Shown here: positions 1 to 8,268 of the stretch, piece after piece
Position numbering within the stretch: position 1 is the stretch's first letter
Layout: each line of letters starts with the position of its first letter
NCBI GenBank assembly: GCA_907163375.1
Contig: CAJQUW010016138.1
Location: 351,001 to 415,000 of the forward strand
Reading direction: 5' to 3'
Source of the DNA: Prostheceraeus crozeri
Taxonomy: Eukaryota; Platyhelminthes; Polycladida; Euryleptidae
Length of the DNA stretch: 64,000 nt
Notes under the pieces: generated by a model
What the model saw: the letters and a program-made list of their open reading frames with translations, nothing else
What the model was told of the DNA's origin: nothing
Database searches by the model: none
Made by a program: the position numbers and the translations under genes

Positions 1-2898
1 GATTTTTGTTTTATTAAATGTTATAATGTTTTACGAGGTTTTAATGAAGAACAAGGAGAAATGATGAAAGAAATGTTTAATAATTTTTTATATAAAGAGA
101 AAGCCACATCTAGAACAGGAGTAATGTCAAACTGCAAATTTTCTCAATTCAATAAATATTTTGGAGAATGTGTTCAATATTATAGTCCTGCCAATCGTCA
201 TTTAAATCCTAGAGGAATTGAAACGTTTCATAATTATGTTTATTGCAATTATTTTCACGCAGGTTCAACAATTGGTCACTATTGTTTAATTGATAAATCT
301 CATAAATTAAAAGCTATTAGAGAAATTGAAAATAATTTCAAACCCATATATAAAACAGTTACTGATGAAAATCTAACAACACGTCCATATAAAATCATAA
401 CAAAGAAAAAAATTGACTATAGTTCAACATATATTTGGGATCTCGAAACTTTTCCTGATCCTAACTGTTCAACAGCTCATCCTATTCCTTATGCTGTAGG
501 AGCTATTAATTTTAATAAATTTATATGTTGCTTACCGAAACAAAGATTGAAAGAATTAGAAACACGTTTGTTAAGTGATATGATTAAAATTAAACGATCA
601 AAAGATGAAGATGAAATTAAAAAACTTAAAAAACAGATTAATGAGTATAATAATTTAACTGAATTAGAATTTAATAAACTTCAAAATTGTGTGAAAATAT
701 TTACGAGAACTGAGGATGATGAATGTCCGATCGGGGGAAACCCAGAGGACGTATGTCCGATCCATCAATTTTTTAAAACTCTTGGAAAATTTAATTATTC
801 GAGAGTAACTTTAATAGCTCACAATTCATCAGGTTTTGATTCCTATTTTCCGATAAAAGCTAATTTTAAATTATCTAAACCGCCTCTTAAAACTTCAAGA
901 GGAATATTGACTGCTTCATTACAAAATCCTTATACAACTGAATGTGTTAGTAGATACATTCAAAAATCTTTTAGATTTAAAAACAATATGAAAAAAGATT
1001 CACCGTCAGGTAAATTAGCACTTCAAACTATTATAATGAAATGTAGTTATCAACATGTAAAAACAAGTCTTTCTAAATGGTGTGAGAATTTTAAAATTCC
1101 TATGAATGTGTGTAAATTAAATTATGAAATTGGAGACATAACACATGAAAATTATAAAGAAAAAGAAAATGAATGGAGACCATATTTAGTTAACGATATT
1201 CTTTCTTTAGCTTTTTGTATCTACAAATATAATAATGTTATGCGAGATTTAGTTGGTGAAGATATAACTACTAATTTGACATCCTCTGCTTTAACATTTA
1301 ACGGTTGGATGAAAAGCGTACAAAATAACAATATAAATATTCATTCTCATATAGATTTATGGGCTAGAAATTATATTAGAAAATCTGTTAAAGGTGGAAG
1401 AGTTTCAGCAAATATAAGAAAATACATATCGCCATTTTGTAGCATCTTGTTACCAATATTAAAACAGTATTTACCTGGTCGCTCCCCTGGGGGGACTTTG
1501 TTCCTTGGAAGTAATTTAATAGATTTAATGAAACAGTATCGAGATTTAAGAGATAAAACTGAAATTTGTAAGAAAATTTCAAATCAACTACTTGAACAAA
1601 AAAATGAATTTCTAATGGCTTTTGATGCAACATCTTTATATTCATCAGCTATGTATGATGAAAATTCAGAATACCCTAAAGCTGAATCCGCTAGAAAATT
1701 TAGACAAGAAGAAGAGCGGGAAATAGTATATAAATTTAATACTCAAACGTTTAGACCTAAAACTGGAATATTTACAGTTGTGTTTCAATATCCGAATGAT
1801 ATGTTTTTTCAACCAGTTCCTATTAACGATAAAGTTAAAAATCAAAATAATAATTCTCATGTAAAAGTAATCAGGTTTAGAAATGGTATATGTTATGATG
1901 TATTAACTTCTGTAGACATACAAGAAATTGTTAGATGTGGGGGAAAAATCTTACATATTACTGATGGTATAATCTATGAAAAAAATTATCAAGTTTCACC
2001 ATTTCGAAATTATATTGAAAAACTTTTTAATTTGAGAAAAAGATATAAAGCAGAAGGAAATACTGTAGGCGATGAGTTAATTAAATTATTGATGAATTCG
2101 CTATATGGCAAAACTGTGCAAAAAGATATAACCACTAAATATCATTTATGGAATGAGAATACATTGAGAAAAAATTTCACTCAAGAAGTAAAAGATTATG
2201 AAAAATTAAATGATGAACAATATTTAGCGAAAGTAGAAATGGAAGATGATGAATTTCTCAAAACTAATATTGTAAAAGATGGGAAGACGTCATTCATGCC
2301 ATCACACTTAGGTTCTTTTATTCTTTCTCACTCTAGAAGAATCATGAATAACTTTATTTTAGAAATTAATGGTTTCAACGAAAAATACATTCATTATACA
2401 GATACTGATTCAATATACATTTCTAATGAGCTCTTCAATAAATTAGATGCTGCTGGATATGTTGGTGGGGAATTGTGTCAAGGAAAAAATGATTATGGAA
2501 ATGGTGGAATTATTTTTGCAATGTTTATTGCTCCTAAAATAAAATATTGTATTACTGTAGATGAACAAGGGAGACTTAGTGAAAAGAAAACATTCAAAGG
2601 ATCTTCACAAGATAAAGTAAAAGTAGAAGATTTTCTAAAATTATATTCGGGGAAAACATTATCGACTACAGTTAATAAACCATGGAAAAGATCTTTAGAA
2701 ACTGGAATTAGTATTCCTGATAAAAATAATAATACTGAAGAAAAAAAATTTTCTGGTCAAATAAATATTCTTAAACGTCAAGCACCTGATGAAAATGAAA
2801 TTATGTTACCTTATAACGGAGAAGATATTCAAGCTGAAATATTTCAAACAATCGTCTGTGAGAGTAATTTAAGTGATGATGATGACACGTGGGAATAA
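1..2898 (+). CDS. polB: Type-B DNA polymerase, protein-primed-like (PolB1), 5' partial
   Basis: Replicative DNA polymerase of element E1. The frame is open from base 1, so the Met at 61 need not be the start and the gene runs off the left edge. Counting from that Met: exonuclease motif I WDLETF (D127, E129), Exo II AHNSSGFDSY (about 255-262), Exo III YLVND (D379), palm motif A FDATSLYSSAM (D522), motif B NSLYGKT (about 679-685) and motif C YTDTDSIYI (D781, D783). All catalytic acidic residues are present and no stop interrupts it. It is convergent with gene X (63 bases apart). It is not the polymerase type carried by E2, although the neighbouring genes match. Two GC-rich hairpin inserts lie in its frame (724-762 and 1483-1504). 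Confidence 0.9.
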   Translation, partial: DFCFIKCYNVLRGFNEEQGEMMKEMFNNFLYKEKATSRTGVMSNCKFSQFNKYFGECVQYYSPANRHLNPRGIETFHNYVYCNYFHAGSTIGHYCLIDKSHKLKAIREIENNFKPIYKTVTDENLTTRPYKIITKKKIDYSSTYIWDLETFPDPNCSTAHPIPYAVGAINFNKFICCLPKQRLKELETRLLSDMIKIKRSKDEDEIKKLKKQINEYNNLTELEFNKLQNCVKIFTRTEDDECPIGGNPEDVCPIHQFFKTLGKFNYSRVTLIAHNSSGFDSYFPIKANFKLSKPPLKTSRGILTASLQNPYTTECVSRYIQKSFRFKNNMKKDSPSGKLALQTIIMKCSYQHVKTSLSKWCENFKIPMNVCKLNYEIGDITHENYKEKENEWRPYLVNDILSLAFCIYKYNNVMRDLVGEDITTNLTSSALTFNGWMKSVQNNNINIHSHIDLWARNYIRKSVKGGRVSANIRKYISPFCSILLPILKQYLPGRSPGGTLFLGSNLIDLMKQYRDLRDKTEICKKISNQLLEQKNEFLMAFDATSLYSSAMYDENSEYPKAESARKFRQEEEREIVYKFNTQTFRPKTGIFTVVFQYPNDMFFQPVPINDKVKNQNNNSHVKVIRFRNGICYDVLTSVDIQEIVRCGGKILHITDGIIYEKNYQVSPFRNYIEKLFNLRKRYKAEGNTVGDELIKLLMNSLYGKTVQKDITTKYHLWNENTLRKNFTQEVKDYEKLNDEQYLAKVEMEDDEFLKTNIVKDGKTSFMPSHLGSFILSHSRRIMNNFILEINGFNEKYIHYTDTDSIYISNELFNKLDAAGYVGGELCQGKNDYGNGGIIFAMFIAPKIKYCITVDEQGRLSEKKTFKGSSQDKVKVEDFLKLYSGKTLSTTVNKPWKRSLETGISIPDKNNNTEEKKFSGQINILKRQAPDENEIMLPYNGEDIQAEIFQTIVCESNLSDDDDTWE
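724..762. repeat. In-frame GC-rich hairpin insert with 9-bp direct repeats
   Basis: TGTCCGATC occurs at 724-732 and again at 754-762. Between them lie two short hairpins, GGG-AAA-CCC and GGACGTATGTCC. The added unit is exactly 30 bases (10 codons), so the PolB1 frame is kept and the residues CPI are duplicated. This looks like a small insertion with target-site duplication; a local tandem duplication is the alternative. Confidence 0.6.
1483..1504. repeat. GC-rich hairpin in PolB1 frame
   Basis: TCCCCTGGGGGGA forms a perfect 5-bp stem with loop TGG; the next bases, GGACTTTGTTCC, form a second, imperfect stem. The GC content contrasts sharply with the flanking sequence and the reading frame is kept. 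Same class as the other E1/E2 palindromes. Confidence 0.55.
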
Positions 2899-2960
2899 TA
2901 TTTTTTTATTACATCTAAAATTTTATAACATCTAAAAACTTATTACATATGAAAATATAT

Positions 2961-4442
2961 TTATCGAATATTTTGGTATTTTCTATTAAGTTTTATCATA
3001 TTAAGTTTTATCATATAAAGTTTTATCAAAAGATAATTTAAATTTTTTTCACTAACTATTGATTCTTCATCATCATCATCAATTGATTCTTCATCATCAT
3101 CATAAATTGATTCTTCAAAATCATAAATTACACTTTTTGGTATAGGATGCCATTCCCTGATAGGATACCATTCTCTTATTGGAATATCTAACTCTAAATT
3201 ACATTTATTATTTGATAATAATATAATAGAGAAAAATATTGGTCTTTGATCTCTTTTGGAAAATTTAATAACACCACCATAATCTGAATCACTTTTAGTT
3301 TTTATTAAAGATGATAAAATTTTAAATTGATTAGATGTAAATCCTAATTTAAATTTTGTAGACCCGACACATAGTTGTCTAACAGTATCTTCAACTATAC
3401 CATCATTATTATTTTCAATTGTAAGAAACTGAAATTTAGATAAATTTTGATTATATGTAGTATTAATATCATGTACATCAGTATGAGATATAAATTTTTC
3501 TTCACTTAAATTTTTATAATTACTAATATTTTTGTAATCTTTTTTCCCATTTACACCTTTTTCAGATGTTTCAGAATCATCGTCTATGTTATCATCATCT
3601 ATATTATCATCATCATTATTATTATAAGATTCTCTAAGATCGGGCAAAGCCCTAGAACCTTCGTTTCGTTTATCATTATTAGATTCTTTAAAATTATTAT
3701 TTTTAAAATTATTATGATTATGATTATGGTCATTGTTAATAGTATAAGGTGTAGTCCACATATAAATTTTCTCTTGTTGAGCTAAGCCATTTATATAAGA
3801 TTTTAATAAATTAATATTTAAATTTGAATATAATCCTATATAAGTATCATCATCATATCTTTGCGGCATTTCTAATGTTTCTTGTTTATAAATTGTATCT
3901 CTATAATAAACTTGGCATAATAATTCTTCATTATGTTTTTTACTCTCTATGTGAATGTTATATTGATTTTGATCGTCAACAAATAATCTAAATTTTTCTT
4001 TCGAAAAAGATTTTAATTTTTTAACTAATTCTTTAATATTGATATAATTGATAATTTTAGTTTCTATCCAATCAGTATTACTAATTGGTAATACTGCTCT
4101 AATAAAACCATAAACATTATTATGACCTATTATAACCATATTTTCTTTATTTAATTCCACATAAGCTACATCATTATATTTACTTACTATATCCATAAAT
4201 TTGATAAATGGATCACCTGGAAATAAACAATAATTAGTTTCTATAGAAGGTAAACCTTTAGTCTGTTCTCTAAATATTTCGGCTCGTAATTGAAATAAAA
4301 TATTAACATCTATACATGGATTTGTAATAGTATTATTATTATTATTATCAAAACATTTATTTTCAAATCCCGTTGATCTCGTCGAATAAGAAGAACAGGA
4401 TGATGCGGGCGAATATAATTTTTTTTAATTTGCTTTATCCAT
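2961..4442 (-). pseudogene. Gene X, possible clamp-like polymerase accessory protein; nonsense codon near start
   Basis: Unrecognised protein next to the polymerase in both E1 and E2. The homologous start is the ATG ending at 4442, but codon 6 is TAA (4425-4427) where E2 has a sense codon; a Met at 4196 could still give 411 residues. Two alternating alpha/beta segments (first 200 residues, then about 280-370) are separated by an Asn/Asp-rich low-complexity linker, and the C-terminus is an acidic tail with repeated DDDEES. The second segment resembles the strand-helix-strand pattern of sliding clamps, and the position beside PolB would fit a processivity factor; this is inference. A double hairpin (3642-3668) lies in the linker. 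It is divergently arranged with the fibre-like gene, 47 bases between the starts. Confidence 0.6.
3642..3668. repeat. Double GC-rich hairpin in gene X linker
   Basis: GGGCAAAGCCC is followed two bases later by GAACCTTCGTTTCG, a one-mismatch stem. The same pair occurs in E2 at 59,158-59,183 and, in related form, at 60,167-60,191 in PolB2, showing that the two-hairpin unit is repeated in different genes. Confidence 0.7.
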
Positions 4443-4489
4443 TTTTTTAATTTTTATTGGAAAAAATTTTATTTTTTTATTGTTAAAAA

Positions 4490-5377
4490 ATGATGTTACC
4501 AAATGTTGGTGGAGGTGCATATATCCCGAATAATCGTGAATTAGAAATAGAAATAGAAAATTATATCATGAAAACTGGAGACGTTTTATCTGGTCCATTG
4601 CATCTTTCTATTCTTCCGCAACAAAATACAGAGTTAACAAATAAACAATATGTTGATACACAAATCAATGATTTAAAAGAAAAATATATAAACGATGTTT
4701 TGGTTCCACTGATGAATGAATTAAAGTTGCTAAAACTTAATGACAAATCATTAAACGAAAAATTATTAAAACTTGATAAAAAGGATAGAGAGCTAGAAGC
4801 AGATATAGCAAAACTTTTTAAAAAGATTTCTGAACAATCAAAAATTTTAATATTACTTTCTATAAATTTAAAATCTGCTGTAATTAAAAATAAACATCAG
4901 ATAAAAATGTTAAAAGAACAATTAGAAGATGAAATAGAAAAACTACCTGAAAGAACTAAAAAAAATTTCAAGCAGTTACAAACTACATTCCAAAAAAGTG
5001 TTGATGAATTAAGTTCTAAAATTACTCAACAAATGAAAAAGATGAATAGAATAATATATGAAGTAAACTTACTTAATCAAAGAGTTGATAAAATGAAAAC
5101 TCTTAAAATCAATTTAGAAAATGAATTAAAGAAACATTTACAAGAAAACTCTAAAGAAAATAAAGAACAGTTAGATTCTGTTAAAAGACAATTAGATGTT
5201 CTTAAAATTAAGTTAAATGCACTTAAAACGGCGTTGAAGATTAATCAGCAGAAAATGCAAGTTAATAGAAAAGAAATTAAAGTACATCACACGCTGCTTG
5301 ACGCAATAGATAAAGTGCAACAGTCAATTAATAAAGTTATCTCGACGTTGTTGTCCATTCACAAACGTAAATCTTGA
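4490..5377 (+). CDS. Fibre/spike-like coiled-coil structural protein
   Basis: 295 residues. The first 70 residues contain MKTGDVLSGPLHLS followed by LTNKQYVDTQI, the spacing seen in tail-fibre/adhesin shaft repeats (M-x-GPL-x-L ... KQYVD). From about residue 70 to the end it is a long heptad-rich, Lys/Glu/Leu/Ile-rich coiled coil, so a trimeric fibre is likely. No enzyme motif is seen. The start is the first of two Met codons, in a run of A typical of this element's starts, directly opposite gene X. The E2 copy is nearly identical but is split by the G-rich tract. The fibre role is inferred from motif and coiled coil; partners are unknown. Confidence 0.7.
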   Translation: MMLPNVGGGAYIPNNRELEIEIENYIMKTGDVLSGPLHLSILPQQNTELTNKQYVDTQINDLKEKYINDVLVPLMNELKLLKLNDKSLNEKLLKLDKKDRELEADIAKLFKKISEQSKILILLSINLKSAVIKNKHQIKMLKEQLEDEIEKLPERTKKNFKQLQTTFQKSVDELSSKITQQMKKMNRIIYEVNLLNQRVDKMKTLKINLENELKKHLQENSKENKEQLDSVKRQLDVLKIKLNALKTALKINQQKMQVNRKEIKVHHTLLDAIDKVQQSINKVISTLLSIHKRKS

Positions 5378-5378
5378 T

Positions 5379-5500
5379 CGACGAAGTCTTGGGTTTCTAA
5401 CCTATCGGAGCGAAGCTCCTCGAGGCTTTAGCCGATCGGACCAAACGTCCTCAGGTTACTAACCAATCCTAAACGGAAATCTTAGCGCAAATATTAACGT
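5379..5500. repeat. Intergenic cluster of GC-rich hairpins, absent from E2
   Basis: Perfect or near-perfect stems: GGAGCGAAGCTCC (5407-5419), GGCTTTAGCC (5424-5433) and GGACCAAACGTCC (5438-5450). The cluster is flanked by copies of AAATCTT, and E2 joins the two sides almost directly at the same point. The leading segment with AGTCTTGGG recurs inverted after the capsid gene (about 7536-7572). Confidence 0.7.
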
Positions 5501-5538
5501 AAACATTTTTTCCCAAAATTCAAATTTAATCCTAAAAA

Positions 5539-6072
5539 ATGCCTATAATTTATATACACAATCTTAAACATTTTGCTTCAAATCAAAGAATTGCTCATGA
5601 ACCACGTATGAATCCTGTTTATCATTATGATAATAGAGAAACAGTTCACACGGAAGGAGCTGGCATCTTCTCTGGTATTGGAAGTATCGTTAACTTAATT
5701 AAAAATAATAAAGACTTGATTACATCTGCTGCAAAAGGAGCAGCTGCTATAGGTAGTACAGCTAGTGCAATATCAAATGCTGTCAAGTCTCAAAACGAAT
5801 TAAAACAACTAGAAGCTATTCGTAAACTTAGGAATGATTCCGAAGAACTAAAAAATTTAAAAAAACTTTCAGAGGAAACAAAAAATAAAATTGCTAACAT
5901 AGCTGTGGGGGGTGAAACCTTGAGGAGCGGAGCTCCGTCTGATAGTAAACATAAGAAGAAATCAGGCGTAGCCATAAAACGTTCAATTGAAGAAATAAGA
6001 GGAAATGGCGTGAGCAGCAACCTTCGGTTTAACCAGCAAAGCTGTAGCGGAGCTGGTCTAGCAAAATTCTAA
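5539..6072 (+). CDS. Small Gly/Ala-rich virion-like protein (pVI-like in character)
   Basis: 177 residues. A basic N-terminus (MPIIYIHNLKHF) is followed by a glycine/alanine-rich amphipathic stretch (GAGIFSGIGSIVNLI, then AAKGAAAIGSTASAI) and a charged helical region. This resembles in style the membrane-active internal capsid proteins of adenovirus-like viruses; no sequence-level match is claimed. It lies between the fibre-like and capsid-like genes. Residues around 126-134 come from a 27-base in-frame hairpin insert absent from E2. The C-terminus is also largely palindrome-derived (6019-6056). E2 carries a different in-frame hairpin insert near residue 35. Confidence 0.65.
   Translation: MPIIYIHNLKHFASNQRIAHEPRMNPVYHYDNRETVHTEGAGIFSGIGSIVNLIKNNKDLITSAAKGAAAIGSTASAISNAVKSQNELKQLEAIRKLRNDSEELKNLKKLSEETKNKIANIAVGGETLRSGAPSDSKHKKKSGVAIKRSIEEIRGNGVSSNLRFNQQSCSGAGLAKF
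5914..5940. repeat. 27-base in-frame hairpin insert, E1 only
   Basis: Contains GGAGCGGAGCTCC (5924-5936), a perfect 5-bp stem with a 3-base loop. E2 lacks it: the flanks meet at a shared TGA. The insert adds nine codons and keeps the frame. Confidence 0.75.
6019..6056. repeat. Hairpin cluster at the end of the small Gly/Ala-rich gene
   Basis: AACCTTCGGTT (6019-6029), CAGCAAAGCTG (6034-6044) and an outer CCAGC...GCTGG pair (6033-6056). The same cluster is present in E2 (about 54,041-54,075), so it predates the split of the two copies. Confidence 0.7.
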
Positions 6073-6079
6073 AATTATG

Positions 6080-6170
6080 TTTTTTAGTAAAATTTTTTTT
6101 GGTAAAATTATTTTAGCAAAATTTTCTTAGCAAAATTTTTTTAGTAAAATTATTTTAGCAGAATTTTTTC
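6080..6170. promoter_or_regulatory. AT-rich tandem repeats before the capsid gene
   Basis: About six copies of a unit close to TTTTTTAGCAAAATT precede the capsid start. A matching but differently sized array lies in the same place in E2 (53,930-54,020). A promoter role is inferred only from position. Confidence 0.4.
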
Positions 6171-6211
6171 TGTGTGTGAGAAAAAAAAAAGTCAAATTAT
6201 TTTTTATAAAA

Positions 6212-7546
6212 GTGTCTTCGCTTATCGAAAATAAATTTAGATTAGACGATCCTCCGTTCGTCAGTTACAATCAAAAAAAGAATGACTATATAAGAATTGC
6301 TATGAATCCCGGATCTTCCAGTAGAGTAAATACTGGAGGTGATTTAATTTTTGAAGTTGATAATCAGCAGAGTTATATATATCTACCTGATTCATTTTTA
6401 CACTGTGAATATTCTTTGTATAGTGATGCCAATTTTACAACACCATTACCAGAAACCGATAATATTGCACTAGAGAATAATTTTTTTCCAAGATTATTTA
6501 CACAAATGCGTTTAGATGTTGCAACTCAAAATATAGAAACAATAAGTGATTCTCCAGGTGTAATTGATACAATGCTTAGATTTGTAACAATTGGTGAAAA
6601 TAATAAAAAGTATGAAATCGAAGGTTGGTTTCCTGATACTAATGATTGTATAATTGTTGATGATTTAACTCACGCTGGAACAGATGCAGCAGGAATTGCG
6701 AAAGATGTAGAAAATATTGCAAAACATTTAAATAAAACAAACAATAGTGCATATAAAGAAAAACGTGAATTTAACAAGAAAAGTAAACAGACAGTAAATT
6801 GGTCATTGTCTCCATTATTCGGTTATTTAGATTATGATAAAATATCATACCAATTAAAATTTAAGTTAATAATTCATCGCACAGCAAATAATGAATTAAT
6901 CTTTTTTGGTAAGACTGGAAAAAAAGCATATTTAAAAATTGATAGACTTGAATGGTGGATTAAGCATATTACTCCTAGTTTAGAGATTCAAACAGCTATT
7001 GCAAAAAGATTAAATACTAACAAACCAATTCCAGTAAATTTTCTAAAGCGTACTGCTAGTTCAGTAACTTTTTCCGAACAAAGATTTAACTGGCATTTTA
7101 CTAGAACTGCGAATACTTCAAGATATTTATTACTAACATTTCAAAGAAATAATTCTCCAAGTTTTGATAAGAACAACAATCTTTTTCATATTAATACAAT
7201 TCGAAGTTTACAAGTTTCATTAAATCAAACTCGATATCCAATTGATCCATTAAGATTCGATGATACCAATAATCAATTTATGGAAGGATATGATTCTTAT
7301 AGAAATCTTTGTATAGAATTTGGAGTTGAACCACAATTAACTCCTGGAGATTGGAGACATTTATATCCTGTTTTCTGTTTCGATTTAAGTGCACAATCTG
7401 AAGATATTATCAAGACTGGTTGTGATGTAACAATTAATATTGAAAAGAAAGATTCCACAACTTCATTGATGGCTTATGGTTTATTGCTAGAAGATGTAAA
7501 ATATTCTATTAAAATTCTTAATGGAAAGATGGCTAGGATCGGCTGA
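6212..7546 (+). CDS. Major capsid-like protein, F54H12.2 family
   Basis: 444 codons. It resembles the invertebrate family named after C. elegans F54H12.2, which sits next to the integrase-like F54H12.3 in a Maverick remnant. Features fitting the family: an N-terminal region ending in strand-rich YIYLPDSFLHCEYSLY, then NNFFPRLFTQMRLDV, then WFPDT, with further beta-rich segments to the end. It is likely the structural shell protein; the fold is inferred. E2 starts this protein with ATG, but E1 has GTG at 6212-6214. The frame is open 12 codons further upstream to another GTG (6176), so loss of the ATG may impair this copy. Apart from that it is uninterrupted. Confidence 0.75.
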   Translation: MSSLIENKFRLDDPPFVSYNQKKNDYIRIAMNPGSSSRVNTGGDLIFEVDNQQSYIYLPDSFLHCEYSLYSDANFTTPLPETDNIALENNFFPRLFTQMRLDVATQNIETISDSPGVIDTMLRFVTIGENNKKYEIEGWFPDTNDCIIVDDLTHAGTDAAGIAKDVENIAKHLNKTNNSAYKEKREFNKKSKQTVNWSLSPLFGYLDYDKISYQLKFKLIIHRTANNELIFFGKTGKKAYLKIDRLEWWIKHITPSLEIQTAIAKRLNTNKPIPVNFLKRTASSVTFSEQRFNWHFTRTANTSRYLLLTFQRNNSPSFDKNNNLFHINTIRSLQVSLNQTRYPIDPLRFDDTNNQFMEGYDSYRNLCIEFGVEPQLTPGDWRHLYPVFCFDLSAQSEDIIKTGCDVTINIEKKDSTTSLMAYGLLLEDVKYSIKILNGKMARIG

Positions 7547-7559
7547 AGCCCAAGACTTG

Positions 7560-7712
7560 TCGATTAATTAATTTTTTTTCATAACTAGAATAGATTAAAA
7601 TTTTTTGGTAACTTAAAATTTTTCATAACTGGAATAGATTAAAAATTCTTAACTTAAAATTTTTGATAACTACAATAGATTAAAAATTTTCGTAACTTAA
7701 AATTTTTTTATT
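7560..7712. promoter_or_regulatory. Three tandem AT-rich repeats upstream of the hydrophobic-protein gene
   Basis: Three units of about 47 bases built on ATAACTAGAATAGATTAAAA and AACTTAAAATTTTT. The same array stands before the orthologue in E2 (52,345-52,505). Conservation of position suggests a promoter or replication role, but nothing in the sequence decides this. Confidence 0.45.
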
Positions 7713-7716
7713 AAAA

Positions 7717-8199
7717 ATGTCGCAAGCGAAAAGTAATAATAATAAAAATGTTGAATTAAAATTACGTAATATTGTTGACAAAAATACCCCTAAAACTATT
7801 ACGATTAACAAAAAAAAGTATTACATAAGTAAACCAATGATAGAGAATATTCAATTACAAGAAGAAAAGAATGGCGGGATTCTCCCATTAATTCCTCTAA
7901 TAATAGGTGGCATAGCAGCAGCAGGAAGTGTTGCAGGTGGGACAGCTGGTATTGTACAAGCAGTAAATAAAAATAAATCAGAGAAGGCAGCGTTAGAAGA
8001 ACAAAAAGGTCATAATAGAGAGTTAGAGAAAGTTGCTAGGGGCATGGAGTAGTAGATAATTTTATTAGTAAATTAAAATTAGTTGATGAAGGAAAACGAG
8101 TTCTTAAAAATATTCTCCACAATGTTGATGATTTAATTGAAATTAAAGGAACTAAAGATGGTTCTGGAATATATCTAAGTCCTAGTATGATTCGGTAAT
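7717..8199 (+). pseudogene. Small hydrophobic Gly-rich protein, frameshifted in E1
   Basis: The reading frame gives 111 residues and stops at 8052; E2 has 161. A one-base loss near 8041-8050 relative to E2 introduces tandem TAG stops, and the conserved C-terminal coding (to 8199) continues in another frame. The protein has a basic N-terminus, a hydrophobic segment GGILPLIPLIIGGIAAAGSV (about residues 52-71), then the charged helix EEQKGHNRELEK. It lies between capsid and PLA2-integrase and is probably a minor virion or membrane protein; no enzyme motif is seen. Confidence 0.65.
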
Positions 8200-8206
8200 A
8201 ACCTCA

Positions 8207-8219
8207 GGACCTTTGGTCC
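8207..8219. repeat. Hairpin GGACC-TTT-GGTCC
   Basis: Perfect 5-bp stem with TTT loop in the gap between the hydrophobic-protein gene and PLA2-integrase. At the equivalent place E2 has AGAACCAAAGGTTCT (51,836-51,850): same position and class, different stem sequence. Confidence 0.65.
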
Positions 8220-8268
8220 ATAAGGTAAAACATTTATTTTATCTTTAAAATTTTTTTTATCTTTAAAA

